64,000 bases of DNA from the NCBI GenBank assembly GCA_013433145.1, contig CM024187.1, positions 21,668,826 through 21,732,825 of the forward strand, read 5' to 3'. Shown one piece after another: positions 63,619 through 64,000 of the stretch. This DNA comes from Ascaris suum. Taxonomy: Eukaryota > Nematoda > Chromadorea > Rhabditida > Ascarididae. The notes under the pieces are model-generated. The model did no database searches, was not told the origin of the DNA, and saw only the letters and a list, made by a program, of their open reading frames with translations. Position numbers and translations under genes: made by a program. Positions within the stretch are counted from its first letter, which is position 1. Each line of letters starts with the position of its first letter.

Positions 63619-63624
63619 AATAAA
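63619..63624 (+). terminator. Poly(A) signal AATAAA for the TIAM gene
   Basis: AATAAA lies about 93 bases after the TIAM stop codon, consistent with a short nematode 3' UTR. Confidence 0.6.
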
Positions 63625-64000
63625 AATCTTAATGATTTCTTTTGGTGCAATTGCAGCTGCATAACTTTATTCCTAATCCTTCCTTCAGAATCCTTTGGTG
63701 CAGTCCATAATGGTTTATCCGTCCCTCGTAAATGGTCAGTCAGAAAATTTTCTGAATAGTTCGATAACTTTCCTCATTTTGCAGCAGGTAAACGACGGAT
63801 TATGCAATTCATAGTTCTTTATTTTGAAAAAAAAAAGGCACAAAACAGAACCGTTAGCTTTTATGGCGAATGAGATGAGTGTATCATCCGTTGTGTTCTC
63901 CTCTGCTCCACACTTACCGCAAGATACTGTTCTGTTTGTTATGCAACGAACATAGGAAATCCTCACAACTTCAAAACCAATTGGTATCTACTGAGAAAGG
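63625..64000. other. Downstream end of window
   Basis: About 375 bases after the TIAM poly(A) signal. No gene or structured element seen; a short poly(A) run lies near 63827. Confidence 0.5.

Overview
The window looks like a chromosomal piece of a nematode, most likely a clade V (strongylid or rhabditid) worm. The genes are split into short exons by introns from under 100 bases to about 6.5 kb. The 3' splice sites are the short T-rich TTTTCAG kind. Intergenic and intronic DNA is AT-rich and carries long pure TA arrays. The best-matching proteins also have nematode-style architectures, notably a TIAM exchange factor with an N-terminal EVH1 domain. The species cannot be named from this sequence alone. 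No CRISPR array, rRNA, intact tRNA or intact transposon was seen, and every gene I can support is on the + strand.

Four genes are supported. (1) 1999-12057 encodes transcription elongation factor TFIIS. It has 8 exons and about 311 codons, with an N-terminal LW domain, a central Pol II-binding domain and a C-terminal zinc ribbon with the Asp-Glu hairpin. (2) About 18227-19555 is a small gene of up to 3 exons (about 136 aa) for a highly charged coiled-coil protein that I do not recognise. (3) 20340-32417 encodes PIG-O, the GPI ethanolamine phosphate transferase 3 of the ER. It has 11 exons and about 855 aa, all phase-consistent. (4) 36006-63526 encodes a TIAM-family Rac guanine nucleotide exchange factor. 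It has about 16 exons and 915 aa: a myristoylation/palmitoylation-type N terminus, EVH1, a linker helix, a Ras-binding-like domain, PDZ, DH and PH.

Exons were joined by reading splice sites and requiring phase to be kept. Two junctions only work if the intron starts with GC instead of GT: TFIIS intron 4 (from 6441) and the intron inside the TIAM PDZ domain (from 55415). Both give clean domain sequences when joined that way. One TIAM exon (50888-50955) is tentative; it was chosen because its phases and splice sites fit.

The remaining DNA is large introns and intergenic spacers at 1-1998, 12058-18226, 19556-20339, 32418-36005 and 63527-64000. These hold simple repeats, a few hairpins (one shaped like a microRNA precursor, inside a TIAM intron), a tRNA-derived SINE-like scrap, a GC-rich patch with splice-like and TATA-like signals near 15.2-16.1 kb, and clusters of minus-strand open frames in introns that may be decayed elements. 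The genes have unrelated jobs (Pol II elongation, GPI anchor assembly, Rac signalling) and do not form a pathway. The clear novelty in the window lies in splicing and gene structure, with no new system evident.
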